Assembly (NCBI RefSeq): GCF_029510815.1 | Contig: NZ_CP120360.1 | Coordinates: forward strand, 1 to 64,000 | DNA: 64,000 nt | Direction: 5' to 3' | Source: Janibacter sp. DB-40 | Lineage (GTDB): Bacteria; Actinomycetota; Actinomycetes; Actinomycetales; Dermatophilaceae | Part shown: positions 1 to 9,541 of the stretch, piece by piece | Layout: each line of letters starts with the position of its first letter | How positions within the stretch are numbered: the stretch's first letter is position 1 | Made by a program: the position numbers and the translations under genes | Notes under the pieces: model-generated | Seen by the model: the letters and a program-made list of their open reading frames with translations, nothing else | The model's database searches: none | What the model was told of the DNA's origin: nothing

Positions 1-1494
1 GTGGCCGAAGCCGAGGTCGACTTCGGTCAGGTGTGGCGGACGACCCTCGACACCCTCGATGCCGACGGCGTCCCGGTCACTCGGCGGGCCTTCCTGAGCA
101 TGGCGCGGCTCGTCGGCCTCCTCGACGACACCGCGCTCATCGCCGTACCGGACGACTTCTCCAAGAACTTCGTCGAGCAGCGCCTTCGGATGCACGTCAC
201 CCAGGCCCTGTCCGACCAGCTCGGGCGGGAGGTCCGACTGGCCGTCACGGTCGACCCCGACCTGGCCGAGGACGACTCCCTCCCGCCGACACAGGGCATC
301 GAGGGTGAGCAGGACCAGCCCGGGCCGCGACCCGAGCGCCCGGAGGGACTCTCCTCCACGCTGCCCGTCGACGACGTGGACGACGGTCTCGTCGACGAGG
401 ACCCGGAGCCACCGACCCCCGTGCGCCCCCGGCGCGGCCGGCCCGAGCCGGAGCAGGTCGAGCTGACGAGGTTGAACCCGAAGTACACCTTCGACACCTT
501 CGTCATCGGTGCGAGCAACCGCTTCGCCAACGCCGCTGCCGTCGCCGTCGCCGAGGCGCCGGCCAAGGCGTACAACCCGCTCTTCATCTACGGCGAGTCC
601 GGCCTGGGCAAGACGCACCTGCTCCACGCGATCGGGCACTACGCCCGCAGCCTTTACCCGCACGTGAAGGTGCGCTACGTGAACTCCGAGGAGTTCACCA
701 ACGACTTCATCAACAGCATCCGCGACGACAAGGCCGCGAACTTCCAGCGGCGCTACCGCGACGTCGACGTCCTGCTCATCGACGACATCCAGTTCCTCCA
801 GGGCAAGATGCAGACGCAGGAGGAGTTCTTCCACACGTTCAACACCCTGCACAACGCCAACAAGCAGGTCGTCATCACCTCCGACGTCGCGCCCAAGCTC
901 CTCTCCGGCTTCGAGGAGCGCATGCGCAGCCGCTTCGAGTGGGGCCTGCTGACGGACGTGCAGCCGCCCGACCTCGAGACACGGATCGCGATCCTGCGCA
1001 AGAAGGCCATCCAGGAGAAGCTCTCCGTCCCGGCCGACGTGCTCGAGTTCATCGCCAGCCGCATCAGCACGAACATCCGCGAGCTCGAGGGCGCACTCAT
1101 CCGCGTCACCGCCTTCGCCAGCCTCAACCGGCAGCCGGTCGACATCGGTCTGGCGCAGATCGTGCTCAAGGACCTCATCCCCAACGAGCAGTCGAGCGAG
1201 ATCTCCAGCGCGACGATCATGGCGCAGACGGCCGACTACTTCGGTCTGAACATCGAGGACCTGCAGAGTCCCTCCCGGACCCGCCTGCTCGTCACCGCGC
1301 GCCAGATCGCGATGTACCTGTGTCGCGAGCTCACCGACATGTCGCTCCCGCGCATCGGTGAGCAGTTCGGTGGGCGGGACCACACCACCGTCATGCACGC
1401 GGAGCGCAAGATCCGCGAGCTGATGGGCGAACGACGCGCCATCTACAACCAGGTCACCGAGCTGACGAACCGCATCAAGCAGCAGGCCGGCTGA
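1..1494 (+). CDS. dnaA: Chromosomal replication initiator DnaA
   Basis: This is the AAA+ ATPase that binds DnaA boxes, melts oriC and loads the replicative helicase. The 497-residue length is normal for an actinobacterium. An N-terminal domain I is followed by an acidic, Pro-rich linker (about residues 90-150). The ATPase core has Walker [10 protein letters not shown] (about 198-206) and Walker B LLIDDIQF (about 258-265). The C-terminal DNA-binding signature [14 protein letters not shown] lies near 457-470. It starts with GTG at base 1, so the sequence was evidently opened at this gene. The 744-base oriC region follows directly, then dnaN, which is the standard arrangement. Its own promoter lies outside the window. 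Confidence 0.98.
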   Translation: MAEAEVDFGQVWRTTLDTLDADGVPVTRRAFLSMARLVGLLDDTALIAVPDDFSKNFVEQRLRMHVTQALSDQLGREVRLAVTVDPDLAEDDSLPPTQGIEGEQDQPGPRPERPEGLSSTLPVDDVDDGLVDEDPEPPTPVRPRRGRPEPEQVELTRLNPKYTFDTFVIGASNRFANAAAVAVAEAPAKAYNPLFIYGESGLGKTHLLHAIGHYARSLYPHVKVRYVNSEEFTNDFINSIRDDKAANFQRRYRDVDVLLIDDIQFLQGKMQTQEEFFHTFNTLHNANKQVVITSDVAPKLLSGFEERMRSRFEWGLLTDVQPPDLETRIAILRKKAIQEKLSVPADVLEFIASRISTNIRELEGALIRVTAFASLNRQPVDIGLAQIVLKDLIPNEQSSEISSATIMAQTADYFGLNIEDLQSPSRTRLLVTARQIAMYLCRELTDMSLPRIGEQFGGRDHTTVMHAERKIRELMGERRAIYNQVTELTNRIKQQAG

Positions 1495-2238
1495 CCGCCC
1501 GCCGCCATCGCGCCATATACGCGAATCTGTCCTGTGTCGAAGACATGGGGATAGAACCTCATCCTGAAATATCCACAGGGTTCTCCCCACCTGTGTGCTC
1601 GCGCCTGGCGGTCGTCACCGCATCGGTACACCTCCGCATCGGACCCCGGGTCCCCCACGTTGTCCACAGATCCACAGCCTGTGGACAAGCTTGTGGGTAC
1701 CTGGGGACCGCACGACAGCAGGCAACACGCCCGACCTCGTCCACAACCGCGGTCGTCACGCCGTGCTGCCTGCCTCACCCCAGCAACCTGCCACCCGTGA
1801 GCACCGCCACCGGCCCTCAGATCGACGCCCAGCGCGGGATTTCCTGCGGACGAGCGTGTGCACAGGGTGTGCAGAACCTGTGTACGACGCGATCGACCTG
1901 GTGATGGATGGTGTTCGCCCACACCCCAGTACCCGTTGTGCACCGTCCGTCCACAGACCGTCCACATGCGGGATCAGCGCCATGAGCGCGCCGGAGCCGG
2001 TTGTCCACGGAATCCACACCGCCTAAGACAACGATGAGTCCTCTCTCCATCCATTCCCTCCCCCACGCATTGCTGGGACCCCACCTGTGGACGAGAGCAC
2101 CCCGACGAATCACAAGAACGCCCTCGGTTGCCCCCGAGGCGGCCCGAGCGCGTAATGTCAGGGAACCCACGTGTTGCGACGTGGTTCCATGTCATCCCGT
2201 GACCTCGCGCTCCCGGCGCGTCGAAGGGTAGGTCTGTC
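1495..2238. other. oriC: Replication origin oriC (dnaA-dnaN intergenic region)
   Basis: This 744-base gap without a believable gene lies between dnaA and dnaN and is rich in DnaA-box sequences. Perfect high-GC-type boxes TTGTCCACA occur at 1660-1668 (+) and, inverted as TGTGGACAA, at 1680-1688. One-mismatch boxes lie at 1569-1577 (ATATCCACA), 1737-1745, 2001-2009 and 2086-2094 (inverted). CCGTCCACA copies occur at 1947-1955 and 1958-1966. No long AT-rich unwinding element stands out; the AT-richest stretch is at about 1513-1570. The dnaN promoter must also lie in the distal part. Confidence 0.93.
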
Positions 2239-3378
2239 GTGAAGTTCCGCGTCGAGCGCGATGTGCTGGCCGAAGCGGTCACCTGGGTGGCCCGAAGCCT
2301 GCCGAACCGTCCGCCCGTCCCCGTTCTGGCCGGTGTCCTCATGGAGGCCACCGACGACGGGTCGCTGACCCTGTCCACGTTCGACTACGAGGTCTCAGCG
2401 CGGATCACCGTCGCAGCCGAGGTCAGCGAGGCCGGCACCTCCCTCGTGCTCGGTCGACTCCTCGCCGACATCTCCCGCAACCTGCCCGGCAAGCCCGTGG
2501 ACATCGCCACGGACGGCGCCAAGGTCCAGGTGACCTGCGGCAGCTCGCGCTTCGCCCTGCTGCAGATGCCCGCGGACGAGTACCCCACCCTGCCGACCTC
2601 CCCCGAGGGCAGCGGCACCGTCGACGGCACGCTCTTCACCCAGGCGGTCCAGCAGGTGCAGATTGCCGCGGACCGAGGTGACACCCTCCCGATCCTCACC
2701 GGTGTCCGGGTCGAGATCGAGGGCGAGAAGATGACCCTGCTGGCCACCGACCGCTACCGGCTGGCCATGCGTGAGCTCGTCTGGCAGCCGCGCGCCTCCG
2801 ACGCCGACCACGTCGCCCTCATCCCGGCACGAACCCTCGCCGAGACCGCCAAGGCTCTCGGTGCCGCCGGGTCGATCGAGGTCTCCCTCGGTGCCGCCAC
2901 GGCTGGTGGCTCCGGCGGCCTCGTCGGTTTCGAGGCCGGCCAGCGCCACACGACCAGCCGCCTGCTCGACGGCGAGTACCCGAAGGTCTCCAAGATCTTC
3001 CCGACGACGAGCGAGACCGAGGCCGTCGTCGGCACCGAGCTGCTCACCGAGGCCGTCAAGCGCGTCGCCCTGGTCACCGAGCGCAACACCCCGGTGCGGC
3101 TGCGTTTCGCCGACGGCCAGGTCACCATCGAGGCCGGCACCGGCGACGACGCCCAGGCGTCCGAGGCCATCGAGGCCACCGTCGAGGGGCCGGAGATCGA
3201 GGTCGCCTTCAACCCCGGCTACCTCCTCGACGGCCTCGGCGTGCTCGGCACGACCTTCACCCGCCTGTCCTTCACGGCTCCGCTGAAGCCTGCGATGATG
3301 ACCGGCCAGGAGTCGCTCGAGGCAGAGATCGACACCACCTACCGCTACGTCCTGCAGCCGGTGCGACTGGCTGGCTGA
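2239..3378 (+). CDS. dnaN: DNA polymerase III beta sliding clamp
   Basis: This protein is the ring-shaped clamp that tethers DNA polymerase III and other replication and repair enzymes to DNA. Its 379 residues cover the three tandem clamp domains. The N-terminus MKFRVERDVLAEAVTWVARS and the C-terminal end (YRYVLQPVRL) are typical of the family. It starts with GTG, eight bases after the purine-rich GAAGGGTAGG. Its place directly after oriC fits the dnaA-dnaN pairing. A CCCCTTCG octamer lies immediately after the stop codon. Confidence 0.98.
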   Translation: MKFRVERDVLAEAVTWVARSLPNRPPVPVLAGVLMEATDDGSLTLSTFDYEVSARITVAAEVSEAGTSLVLGRLLADISRNLPGKPVDIATDGAKVQVTCGSSRFALLQMPADEYPTLPTSPEGSGTVDGTLFTQAVQQVQIAADRGDTLPILTGVRVEIEGEKMTLLATDRYRLAMRELVWQPRASDADHVALIPARTLAETAKALGAAGSIEVSLGAATAGGSGGLVGFEAGQRHTTSRLLDGEYPKVSKIFPTTSETEAVVGTELLTEAVKRVALVTERNTPVRLRFADGQVTIEAGTGDDAQASEAIEATVEGPEIEVAFNPGYLLDGLGVLGTTFTRLSFTAPLKPAMMTGQESLEAEIDTTYRYVLQPVRLAG

Positions 3379-3425
3379 CCCCCTTCGTCCACCGCTCGCC
3401 CACCGTCGACAAAGGAAGGTCCGAC

Positions 3426-4511
3426 ATGCAGCTCGGTCTCATCGGTCTCGGCAAGATGGGCGGCAACATGCGAGAGCGTGTGCGCCGCGCCGGTCACGAG
3501 GTCATCGGGTACGACACCGATCCCGACATCAGTGACGTCGAGAGCGTCCAGGCGATGGTCGACCGGCTCCAGGCGCCGCGCGTCGTGTGGGTGATGGTGC
3601 CGGCGGGCGAGGTGACCCAGACCGTCGTCTCCGACCTCGCCTCCCGCCTCTCCCCCGGTGACCTCGTCATCGACGGCGGCAACTCGCGCTACTCCGACGA
3701 CGTCCCCAATGCCGAGGAACTCGCCCGCAACGGCATCGGCTACGTCGACTGCGGGGTCTCCGGCGGCATCTGGGGCCTGGAGAACGGCTACGGGCTGATG
3801 TGCGGCGGGGCGAAGGAGGACGTCGAGAAGGCGATGCCGATCTTCGACGCGCTGCGACCCGAGGGCCCGCGGGACGAGGGCTTCGTCCACGCCGGCGACG
3901 TCGGGGCCGGGCACTACGTGAAGATGGTGCACAACGGCATCGAGTACGGGCTCATGCACGCCTACGCCGAGGGCTACGAGCTGCTGGAGAAGAAGGGCAT
4001 CGTCACCGACGTCCCGGGCTCCTTCAAGGCGTGGAGCCGTGGCACGGTGGTGCGCTCGTGGCTGCTCGACCTCATGGTCAAGGCACTCGAGGAGAACCCC
4101 GAGATGACCGACGTCAGCGACTTCACCGCCGACTCCGGCGAGGGGCGCTGGACCGTCGAGGAGGCCATCGACAACGCCGTGCCCATGCCGGTCATCTCGG
4201 CCGCGCTCTTCGCCCGATTCGCCTCCCGCCAGCAGGTCAGCCCGGCCATGCAGGCCGTGGCCGCGCTGCGCGGTCAGTTCGGTGGGCACCAGGTCATGAC
4301 CGTCGCCGAGGGCGAGGCTCTGCGGGCCGAGGCGGCGAAGGGGGTGGCCTCCCCCGGCGCCAGCGAGGCCCAGGAGGAGAAGAAGGTCCGCCCGGCGGCC
4401 GCACCCCACGAGTCGTCGAAGGGCGACGCCGCGGCGGCCGGCCCCACCTCCGGGACGGAGACCACCGGTGGCTCGCCCGGGCCGACGAGCGGTTCCGGGT
4501 CGACCGAGTGA
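3426..4511 (+). CDS. gnd: 6-phosphogluconate dehydrogenase, decarboxylating (short GndA type)
   Basis: This enzyme oxidatively decarboxylates 6-phosphogluconate to ribulose 5-phosphate in the pentose phosphate pathway. The N-terminus has the Rossmann motif [12 protein letters not shown] (residues 4-15), and the substrate loop [11 protein letters not shown] follows. It belongs to the short class of about 300 residues rather than the 468-residue enterobacterial class. A low-complexity Ala/Ser/Gly/Pro tail of about 60 residues (from about 300) follows the folded part and is not expected for the family. Its location between dnaN and recF is conserved in many actinobacteria. The RBS AAAGGAAGG sits upstream of the ATG. 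The stop is one base before the recF start. Confidence 0.93.
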   Translation: MQLGLIGLGKMGGNMRERVRRAGHEVIGYDTDPDISDVESVQAMVDRLQAPRVVWVMVPAGEVTQTVVSDLASRLSPGDLVIDGGNSRYSDDVPNAEELARNGIGYVDCGVSGGIWGLENGYGLMCGGAKEDVEKAMPIFDALRPEGPRDEGFVHAGDVGAGHYVKMVHNGIEYGLMHAYAEGYELLEKKGIVTDVPGSFKAWSRGTVVRSWLLDLMVKALEENPEMTDVSDFTADSGEGRWTVEEAIDNAVPMPVISAALFARFASRQQVSPAMQAVAALRGQFGGHQVMTVAEGEALRAEAAKGVASPGASEAQEEKKVRPAAAPHESSKGDAAAAGPTSGTETTGGSPGPTSGSGSTE

Positions 4512-4512
4512 C

Positions 4513-5721
4513 GTGTACGTCCGCCACCTGAGCATCGGCGACTTCCGCAGTTACCCCGCCGCCGAGCTCGCCCTGGAGCCGGGGGTGACGACCCTCGTCG
4601 GCCTCAACGGGCAGGGCAAGACCAACCTCGTCGAGGCGATCGGCTACGTGGCCTCCCTCTCCAGCCACCGGGTCGCGACCGACCAGCCGCTCGTGCGCTT
4701 CGGCACCGACCGGGCGATCGTGCGGGCCGCCGTCGTGCGGGACGAGCGGGAGAGCCTCGTCGAGCTGGAGATCACTCCCGGGAAGGCGAACCGCGCCAAG
4801 CTGAACCGATCCCCCCTTCCCCGCACCCGCGACGTCCTCGGCACCCTGCGGACGGTGCTCTTCGCCCCCGAGGACCTCGCCCTGGTCAAGGGCGACCCCG
4901 GGGAGCGGCGCCGCTTCCTCGACGACCTGCTCGTCCAGCGCCAGCCCCGCTGGGCCGGCGTGCGCTCGGACTACGACAAGATCGTGCGCCAGCGCGGGGC
5001 GCTGCTGAAGTCGGCCGCCTCGCTCCTGGGATCCAAGCGGGGCCGACGGCGTCGCAGCTCCGCGTCCCCCGAGGGTGTCGACCCCGCTGCCGCCGCCGAG
5101 GACGCGCTGCGCACCCTCGAGATCTGGGACGACCACCTGGCCACGGTCGGCGCGCAGCTGCTCTACGCCCGGCTGCGTCTCCTGCGCGACCTCGTGCCAC
5201 ACCTCCAGGAGGCCTACCGAGAGGTCAGCGCCAACCAGTCCGAGGCCACTGCGGTCTACCGCTCGTCCCTGCACGACGAGGCAGCCGAGGCGATCGCGGC
5301 CGGGGAGGTCCCCGAGGTCGACGAGCTGCGCTCGATGATCCTTGAGTCGCTCGCCCGGGTACGCGACCAGGAGGTCGAGCGGGGGGTCAACCTCGTCGGT
5401 CCCCACCGCGACGACCTCGTGCTGGGCCTCGGGCCGATGCCGGCGAAGGGGTACGCCTCCCACGGTGAGTCGTGGTCCTTCGCGCTGGGACTGCGGCTGG
5501 CGGCCTACCATCTGCTGCGCCGCGATCTCGGTGACGACCCGGTGCTGGTCCTCGACGACGTCTTCGCCGAGCTGGACAGCGGCCGGCGCGAGCGTCTGGC
5601 CGCGCTCGTCAGCGACTGCGAGCAGGTGCTCATCACGGCCGCGGTCCCCGCGGACGTCCCCGAGTCCCTGGTGGGTCGGCGCTACACCGTCTCGCTCGGT
5701 GAGGTCGACGAGGCGTCATGA
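4513..5721 (+). CDS. recF: DNA replication and repair protein RecF
   Basis: RecF is an SMC/ABC-like ATPase that helps load RecA at gaps with RecO and RecR. The start is set at GTG 4513 ([15 protein letters not shown]), which matches the family N-terminus; an upstream in-frame ATG at 4468 would add residues encoded inside gnd. The P-loop GLNGQGKTN is at about residues 30-38. The signature region precedes the Walker B stretch [19 protein letters not shown] near the C-terminus. The 402-residue length is normal. It overlaps the next gene by four bases (ATGA), so translation is probably coupled. Confidence 0.97.
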   Translation: MYVRHLSIGDFRSYPAAELALEPGVTTLVGLNGQGKTNLVEAIGYVASLSSHRVATDQPLVRFGTDRAIVRAAVVRDERESLVELEITPGKANRAKLNRSPLPRTRDVLGTLRTVLFAPEDLALVKGDPGERRRFLDDLLVQRQPRWAGVRSDYDKIVRQRGALLKSAASLLGSKRGRRRRSSASPEGVDPAAAAEDALRTLEIWDDHLATVGAQLLYARLRLLRDLVPHLQEAYREVSANQSEATAVYRSSLHDEAAEAIAAGEVPEVDELRSMILESLARVRDQEVERGVNLVGPHRDDLVLGLGPMPAKGYASHGESWSFALGLRLAAYHLLRRDLGDDPVLVLDDVFAELDSGRRERLAALVSDCEQVLITAAVPADVPESLVGRRYTVSLGEVDEAS

Positions 5722-6332
5722 GCGACAGCGAGGGCGCGCCGGGTGGCACCGGGGGCGACCCGGATCCGGTCGAGGTCACGGAGTCCGTCCCGGAGCCGGT
5801 CACGGGGCCCGTCCCGCCGGAGGACGACGAGGTAGAGCCGAGTGTCGAGGACGCCGCCTCGACCGCGCTCGCACGCGCCCGAGCCCTGGCCGCGAAGAAG
5901 GGCCTGCGCCCGGGCATGAGGCCGCGCCCCAAGCGCCGGCGCCAGCACCCGCAGGCGCCGAAGGGCAGCCGCGGACGTGATCCGATGACCATCGGGGACC
6001 AGGTCGACCGGCTCGTCGACAACCGCGGCTGGCAGGTCGACGTCGCGGCGGGTTCCGTCATGGGCCGGTGGGACGAGATCGTCGGCCGGGAGGTCGCCGA
6101 GCACTGTCAGCCGGTCAGCTTCGAGGACGGGGTGCTGTCCGTGCGCGCCGACTCGACGGCCTGGGCCACGCAGATCCGCCTGCTGTCCAGCTCCCTGCTC
6201 GGGCGCATCACCGACGCCGCCGGCCCCGACGTCGTGCACGAGCTGCGGGTGCACGGGCCGAGCGCGCCCTCCTGGTCGCGCGGCCCCCGTCGCTCCAGCG
6301 ACGGCCGCGGTCCCCGCGACACCTATGGGTGA
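5718..6332 (+). CDS. dciA: DciA-type helicase loader (DUF721)
   Basis: DUF721 proteins are the ancestral bacterial loaders and operators of the replicative helicase DnaB in species lacking DnaC or DnaI. About 85 N-terminal residues are acidic and then basic low complexity. The conserved DciA core follows, with the segment [13 protein letters not shown], the phrase [10 protein letters not shown], and [13 protein letters not shown]. The recF-dciA-gyrB order is standard in actinobacteria, but here gyrB is displaced by about 17 kb of inserted genes. The start ATG overlaps the recF stop. Confidence 0.92.
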   Translation: MSDSEGAPGGTGGDPDPVEVTESVPEPVTGPVPPEDDEVEPSVEDAASTALARARALAAKKGLRPGMRPRPKRRRQHPQAPKGSRGRDPMTIGDQVDRLVDNRGWQVDVAAGSVMGRWDEIVGREVAEHCQPVSFEDGVLSVRADSTAWATQIRLLSSSLLGRITDAAGPDVVHELRVHGPSAPSWSRGPRRSSDGRGPRDTYG

Positions 6333-6352
6333 GCGGGCGCACGACGACGGGA

Positions 6353-6371
6353 CGTTCCGCGGGTGGGAACG
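6353..6371. promoter_or_regulatory. Putative IclR-type operator, site A1
   Basis: The inverted repeat CGTTCC-N7-GGAACG lies 84 bases upstream of the ferredoxin/catechol dioxygenase operon. The same spacing and half-sites recur at 9314, 15173 and 16157, each next to a transcription unit of the phenol cluster. The third site overlaps the start of an iclR gene. The regulator assignment is inference; the repeat itself is plain in the sequence. Confidence 0.6.
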
Positions 6372-6454
6372 ACCGGCGCCGATCCCCCCTTCGTGGTGGA
6401 GAGTGATGGTCAGACGGGCGCCGCTGCCCGCGAACGACCACGAAGGAGTGTTCG

Positions 6455-6823
6455 ATGACGACGATCATCGTGCAGCCATCGGGGACCGAGATCCTGATCG
6501 AGCCCGGTGACACCGTGCTGTCCGGCCTGCAGAAGGCCGGGTACGCGTACACCGTGGGCTGCCGTCGCGGCGGCTGCGGGATCTGCAAGATCGACGTCCT
6601 CGACGGTGAGTTCTCCTACTGTCGACCCGTGGCCGAGACGGTCATCACCGACGAGGAGCGAGCCGACGGCACCTGCCTGAGCTGCCGTGCCGTCCCCGGT
6701 GACGACCTGACCATCCAGATGCGAGACGCATCCCTGCGCCTCGTCAACCCCTTGCTGGGTCAGCTCAACGCGAAGGCGCGCGAGCGCGCCAGGGCTGCCA
6801 GCACCGCACCGGAGGAGCAGTAG
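6455..6823 (+). CDS. dmpQ: 2Fe-2S ferredoxin of the meta-cleavage pathway (DmpQ/XylT-like)
   Basis: This is a chloroplast-type ferredoxin. In DmpQ/XylT systems such a ferredoxin re-reduces the active-site iron of catechol 2,3-dioxygenase after oxidative inactivation. The cluster-binding pattern is visible as CRRGGCGICK (about residues 36-45) and a later CLSC (about 74-77). The 122 residues include a short charged C-terminal tail. It lies two bases upstream of the dioxygenase gene, the same order as dmpQ-dmpB, which strongly supports this specific role. An RBS (GAAGGAG) precedes the ATG. Confidence 0.88.
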   Translation: MTTIIVQPSGTEILIEPGDTVLSGLQKAGYAYTVGCRRGGCGICKIDVLDGEFSYCRPVAETVITDEERADGTCLSCRAVPGDDLTIQMRDASLRLVNPLLGQLNAKARERARAASTAPEEQ

Positions 6824-6825
6824 AC

Positions 6826-7755
6826 ATGGGCATCATGCGAATGGGGTACGCCCACGTGCGTGTCACCGACATGACCGAGGCCAAGAACCACTACGCGTCG
6901 ACCCTGGGTCTGTACGAGACCCTCGAGGACACCTCCCCGGAGGGCAACAAGCGCGTGTTCTACAAGGGCTGGGACGAGTGGGACCACCACTCCGTCGTCC
7001 TCGAGGAGGGAGGCGTCGGCGTCGTCAAGTACGGCTGGAAGGTCGAGCACGAGTCGGACATCGACGCGATCGAGAAGAAGGCGCAGGCCTTCGGCCTCAC
7101 CGTCGAGCGCATGTCGAAGGGGGAGAACCCGGAGGTGGGTGACGGGATCCGTTTCACCACCACCAGCGACCACGTCTTCGAGGTCTACCACTCGCAGACC
7201 GCCATCGGCACCGAGGTCGGCACGCACAACCCCGACCCGTTCCCGCGCCACCTCGTCGGTGTCGGTGTCCCCGCGCTCGACCACTCGCTCATCACCTGCG
7301 AGGACCCGAAGCTGATGGAGAAGCTCCTGATGGAGGTCTTCGACTTCTACGCGACCGAGCGGGTGCAGACCAGCCTCGACGCCGACCACGACCTCGTCGG
7401 CACCTGGCTGACCTCCAACAACCAGATCCACCAGCTGGCCGTGATCGGCGGCCCGCAGGGCAAGTTGCACCACTTCGCCTTCCGTCTGGACGACTGGAGC
7501 CAGGTCGGGCACGCGGCGGACATCTTCACCATGGACGATGTCTCGGTCGACGTCACCCCCACCCGCCACGGCATCACCCGCGGGCAGACGACGTACTTCT
7601 TCGACCCCAGCGGCAACCGCAACGAGGTCTTCGCCGGCGGCTACGTCGCCTTCCCGGACCGTCCGACGAACGTGTGGACCGTGGACCAGCTCGGCCAGGG
7701 CATCTTCTACCACGCCCGCGAGCTCAACGAGCGGTTCACCACGGTCCTCACCTGA
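6826..7755 (+). CDS. dmpB: Catechol 2,3-dioxygenase (extradiol)
   Basis: This enzyme opens catechol next to the hydroxyls to give yellow 2-hydroxymuconic semialdehyde, the committed meta-cleavage step. The 309 residues make two vicinal-oxygen-chelate repeats. The C-terminal one carries the Fe(II) ligands: His153 (in LDHSLITC), His215 or 216 (in KLHHFAF) and Glu267 (in NRNEVFAGG). The fingerprint around GNRNEVFAGGY is diagnostic. It is co-transcribed with the upstream ferredoxin, and its stop codon overlaps the start of the next gene by one base (TGATG). Confidence 0.95.
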   Translation: MGIMRMGYAHVRVTDMTEAKNHYASTLGLYETLEDTSPEGNKRVFYKGWDEWDHHSVVLEEGGVGVVKYGWKVEHESDIDAIEKKAQAFGLTVERMSKGENPEVGDGIRFTTTSDHVFEVYHSQTAIGTEVGTHNPDPFPRHLVGVGVPALDHSLITCEDPKLMEKLLMEVFDFYATERVQTSLDADHDLVGTWLTSNNQIHQLAVIGGPQGKLHHFAFRLDDWSQVGHAADIFTMDDVSVDVTPTRHGITRGQTTYFFDPSGNRNEVFAGGYVAFPDRPTNVWTVDQLGQGIFYHARELNERFTTVLT

Positions 7756-8180
7756 TGGAGCACGTCCGCACGAGCGCCGTCCTGACCCTCGCCGGGGCCA
7801 GGGCGGCGCTCGACGCAGCACTGGCCCACGCGCAGACCAACGACCTGCGGATGAACGTCGCGATCGTCGACACCGGCGGCGCGCTGCTGTCGTTCGCGCG
7901 CATGGACGGCGCCTTCGCCAACTCCGGACCGATCGCGATCGACAAGGCCCGTACGAGCGTCGGCTTCGGCGGTGCACCGACCGCAGACCTCTACACCGCA
8001 CTCGCCGGGGAGGACGCCGTCATCCGCGGCATCGCCAACCGCCCGGGGGTCGCCGCCTTCGGCGGGGCCGTGCCGATCCGGGTCGACGGCCAGCTCGTCG
8101 GCGCGATCGGTGCCTCCGGTGGTTCCGCGGAGGAGGACGCCCAGGTCGCCGCCGCCGGCGCCGACGCGGTCGGCGCCTGA
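7755..8180 (+). CDS. HbpS/GlcG-family heme-binding protein (DUF336)
   Basis: A 141-residue protein of the GlcG/HbpS (DUF336) fold, recognisable from AALDAALAHAQTNDLRMNVA near the start and AFGGAVPIRVDGQLVGAIG in the C-terminal half. Family members bind heme, iron or corrinoids. In several aromatic meta-pathway operons a DUF336 gene accompanies the dioxygenase, but its exact task there is unsettled. The ATG overlaps the dioxygenase stop, so it is translationally coupled. No signal peptide is seen, so it is probably cytoplasmic. A role in protecting the extradiol enzyme from oxidation is conceivable but unproven. Confidence 0.8.
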   Translation: MEHVRTSAVLTLAGARAALDAALAHAQTNDLRMNVAIVDTGGALLSFARMDGAFANSGPIAIDKARTSVGFGGAPTADLYTALAGEDAVIRGIANRPGVAAFGGAVPIRVDGQLVGAIGASGGSAEEDAQVAAAGADAVGA

Positions 8181-8198
8181 CCTCGGGGACCGAGCCCA

Positions 8199-8276
8199 CC
8201 CCCTTCGCAAGAGCCTAAGCAGTTGCGAAGGGGGAGCGCCTGCTGTGGTGCAAGAGCCTAAGCAGTTGCGAAGGGG
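8199..8276. repeat. Tandem 26-bp repeat with hairpin (site family B), convergent intergenic
   Basis: Two perfect copies of the 26-base unit that begins CAAGAGCCTAAGCAG and ends in TTGCGAAGGGG lie at 8208-8233 and 8251-8276. The first copy sits in a perfect 12-bp stem (8199-8210 with 8223-8234) around a 12-base loop. The region lies between the converging heme-binding and araC genes, so it could terminate both. The right half, GCAGTTGCG, matches the two palindromes at 16092 and 16124, which suggests a shared protein-binding site. Confidence 0.65.
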
Positions 8277-8294
8277 TGGGCGCAGGAGCCCGGG

Positions 8295-9248
8295 TCAGGA
8301 GCTGGCGGCCAGGGTCTGGCTGGGCAGCCGGCCGTACCGGGTGCGGTAGGCGGCCGCGAAGCGGCCCAGGTGGGTCACGCCCCAGCGCATGGCCACGTCG
8401 GTGACGCTGCCACCGCGACCGTGGACGAGGTCGTCGTGGACCCGCTCCAGACGCACCTCGTGGAGGTAGGCCATGGGGGTCAACCCGACGTGCTCGCGGA
8501 AGCACTGCTGCAGCCGGCGCACGCTCACGCCCGCGATCTCGGCGAGATCGGCCGGCGCCCACGGGTGGGCGGGGTCGAGGTCGATGGCGTCCATGACACG
8601 ACGGATGGGGCGCGGACGCATCCCGGTCGGGCAGGTCGCGGACTCCTCGTCGGGGACGGCCGTGAGCAGCAACCCCGTCACGAGCATGCTGGCGACGGAC
8701 TCGGCCACCTGGTCCCTGGTGTAGAGGCTGCCGCCGGCCAGCCGGGCGTTGTCGAAGGTCGTGCGCGCGAGGGTCAGCCAGGCCGCTCCCTCGGCCCCGC
8801 GCAGGTCGATCACGCGGGGTAGCTGCACGCGCTTGCGGGCGAAGACCCGCTCGGCCTGCCGGGAGAGATAGTCGCTGTCGATGCGCAGCCCGAGGACGGC
8901 CCGGCCCTCCGGCCAGGCGGGCATGCGTGCCGGGGTGTCGGCGGGGAAGACCATCGCCTCACCGGGCGTGGTGGTGAAGCTGTCGGATCCCAGCCGCGAC
9001 TCCATGCTGCCCTCGAGCTGGATGTTGATCGCGGTCGCACCGGGGTGCTCGGTGACGATGTCCACCGTCGCGCCGAAGCGCATGTGCGCCAGACGGCACA
9101 CCGACAGGTCCACGACCTCCAGTCCGCAGTGCGATGCCGCTCCTCGCGAGCGGGGCTTCATGTCGTGCGGGAAATAGGCGTTCGCGACCGCGTCGTGCAC
9201 TCCCTCCCAGTCGTCGAAGGTCGGTGCCGACTCCAGAAGATGCTCCAT
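8295..9248 (-). CDS. AraC-family transcriptional activator
   Basis: A 317-residue regulator with an N-terminal cupin-like sensing region (about 1-200) and a C-terminal double helix-turn-helix of AraC/XylS type. The second helix pair is seen in SVRRLQQCFREHVGLTPMAYL and in VTDVAMRWGVTHLGRFAAAYR. The N-terminal layout (FGATVDIVTEHPG, then SRLGSDSFTTTPGEAM) resembles activators of aromatic-degradation operons. It is divergent from the phenol hydroxylase operon across 293 bases. That gap holds a pair of CCGGACAG direct repeats 20 bases apart, a typical AraC-type site. Control of the phenol hydroxylase operon is inferred from position. Confidence 0.85.
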   Translation of the reverse strand: MEHLLESAPTFDDWEGVHDAVANAYFPHDMKPRSRGAASHCGLEVVDLSVCRLAHMRFGATVDIVTEHPGATAINIQLEGSMESRLGSDSFTTTPGEAMVFPADTPARMPAWPEGRAVLGLRIDSDYLSRQAERVFARKRVQLPRVIDLRGAEGAAWLTLARTTFDNARLAGGSLYTRDQVAESVASMLVTGLLLTAVPDEESATCPTGMRPRPIRRVMDAIDLDPAHPWAPADLAEIAGVSVRRLQQCFREHVGLTPMAYLHEVRLERVHDDLVHGRGGSVTDVAMRWGVTHLGRFAAAYRTRYGRLPSQTLAASS

Positions 9249-9313
9249 TGCACTCCTTCAGCGAGTCCGTGGTCCACAGCAGGATGCGCAGCCGCCGCAG
9301 ACCCGGAACGCGG

Positions 9314-9332
9314 CGTTCCCCACAGCGGAACC
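9314..9332. promoter_or_regulatory. Putative IclR-type operator, site A2
   Basis: CGTTCC-N7-GGAACC, one mismatch from the repeat at 6353 and 16157, lies in the araC/phenol hydroxylase divergent region. It is overlapped on its left by the inverse arrangement GGAACG-CGG-CGTTCC (9306-9319). It links the hydroxylase unit to the same putative regulon. Confidence 0.45.
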
Positions 9333-9429
9333 TCCGCTGACACTACGGCCCGTTGCTGACGGCCGTCCCACCCCGATCATTGCGGCACCTCCACACGGGG
9401 CGCGAAGGGGGGCGACCCCCTCGGTAGCC

Positions 9430-9461
9430 CTGTCCGGACAGTCATTGCGCTGGCCGGACAG
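9430..9461. promoter_or_regulatory. Putative AraC-type activator site for the phenol hydroxylase operon
   Basis: The octamer CCGGACAG occurs twice in direct orientation at 9434-9441 and 9454-9461, 20 bases (about two helix turns) apart. The first copy is part of the perfect 12-bp palindrome CTGTCCGGACAG. A possible -10 element TACGTT is at 9502-9507. Direct repeats about 21 bases apart upstream of the promoter are characteristic of XylS/AraC activators. The remaining bases of the 293-base gap hold site A2 and the RBS AGGAGA. Confidence 0.55.
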
Positions 9462-9541
9462 ACCCTTCGCCCAGCGGATCGCCGACCCGCCGCCCCCGCC
9501 CTACGTTCGTCTCCACGCCCCACCGAACCAGGAGAAGTGCA

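Noticed and set aside
8199..8276. Tandem repeats considered as a CRISPR array
   Set aside because: Only two copies, a 17-base spacer, a palindromic core shared with another locus, and no cas genes in the window.
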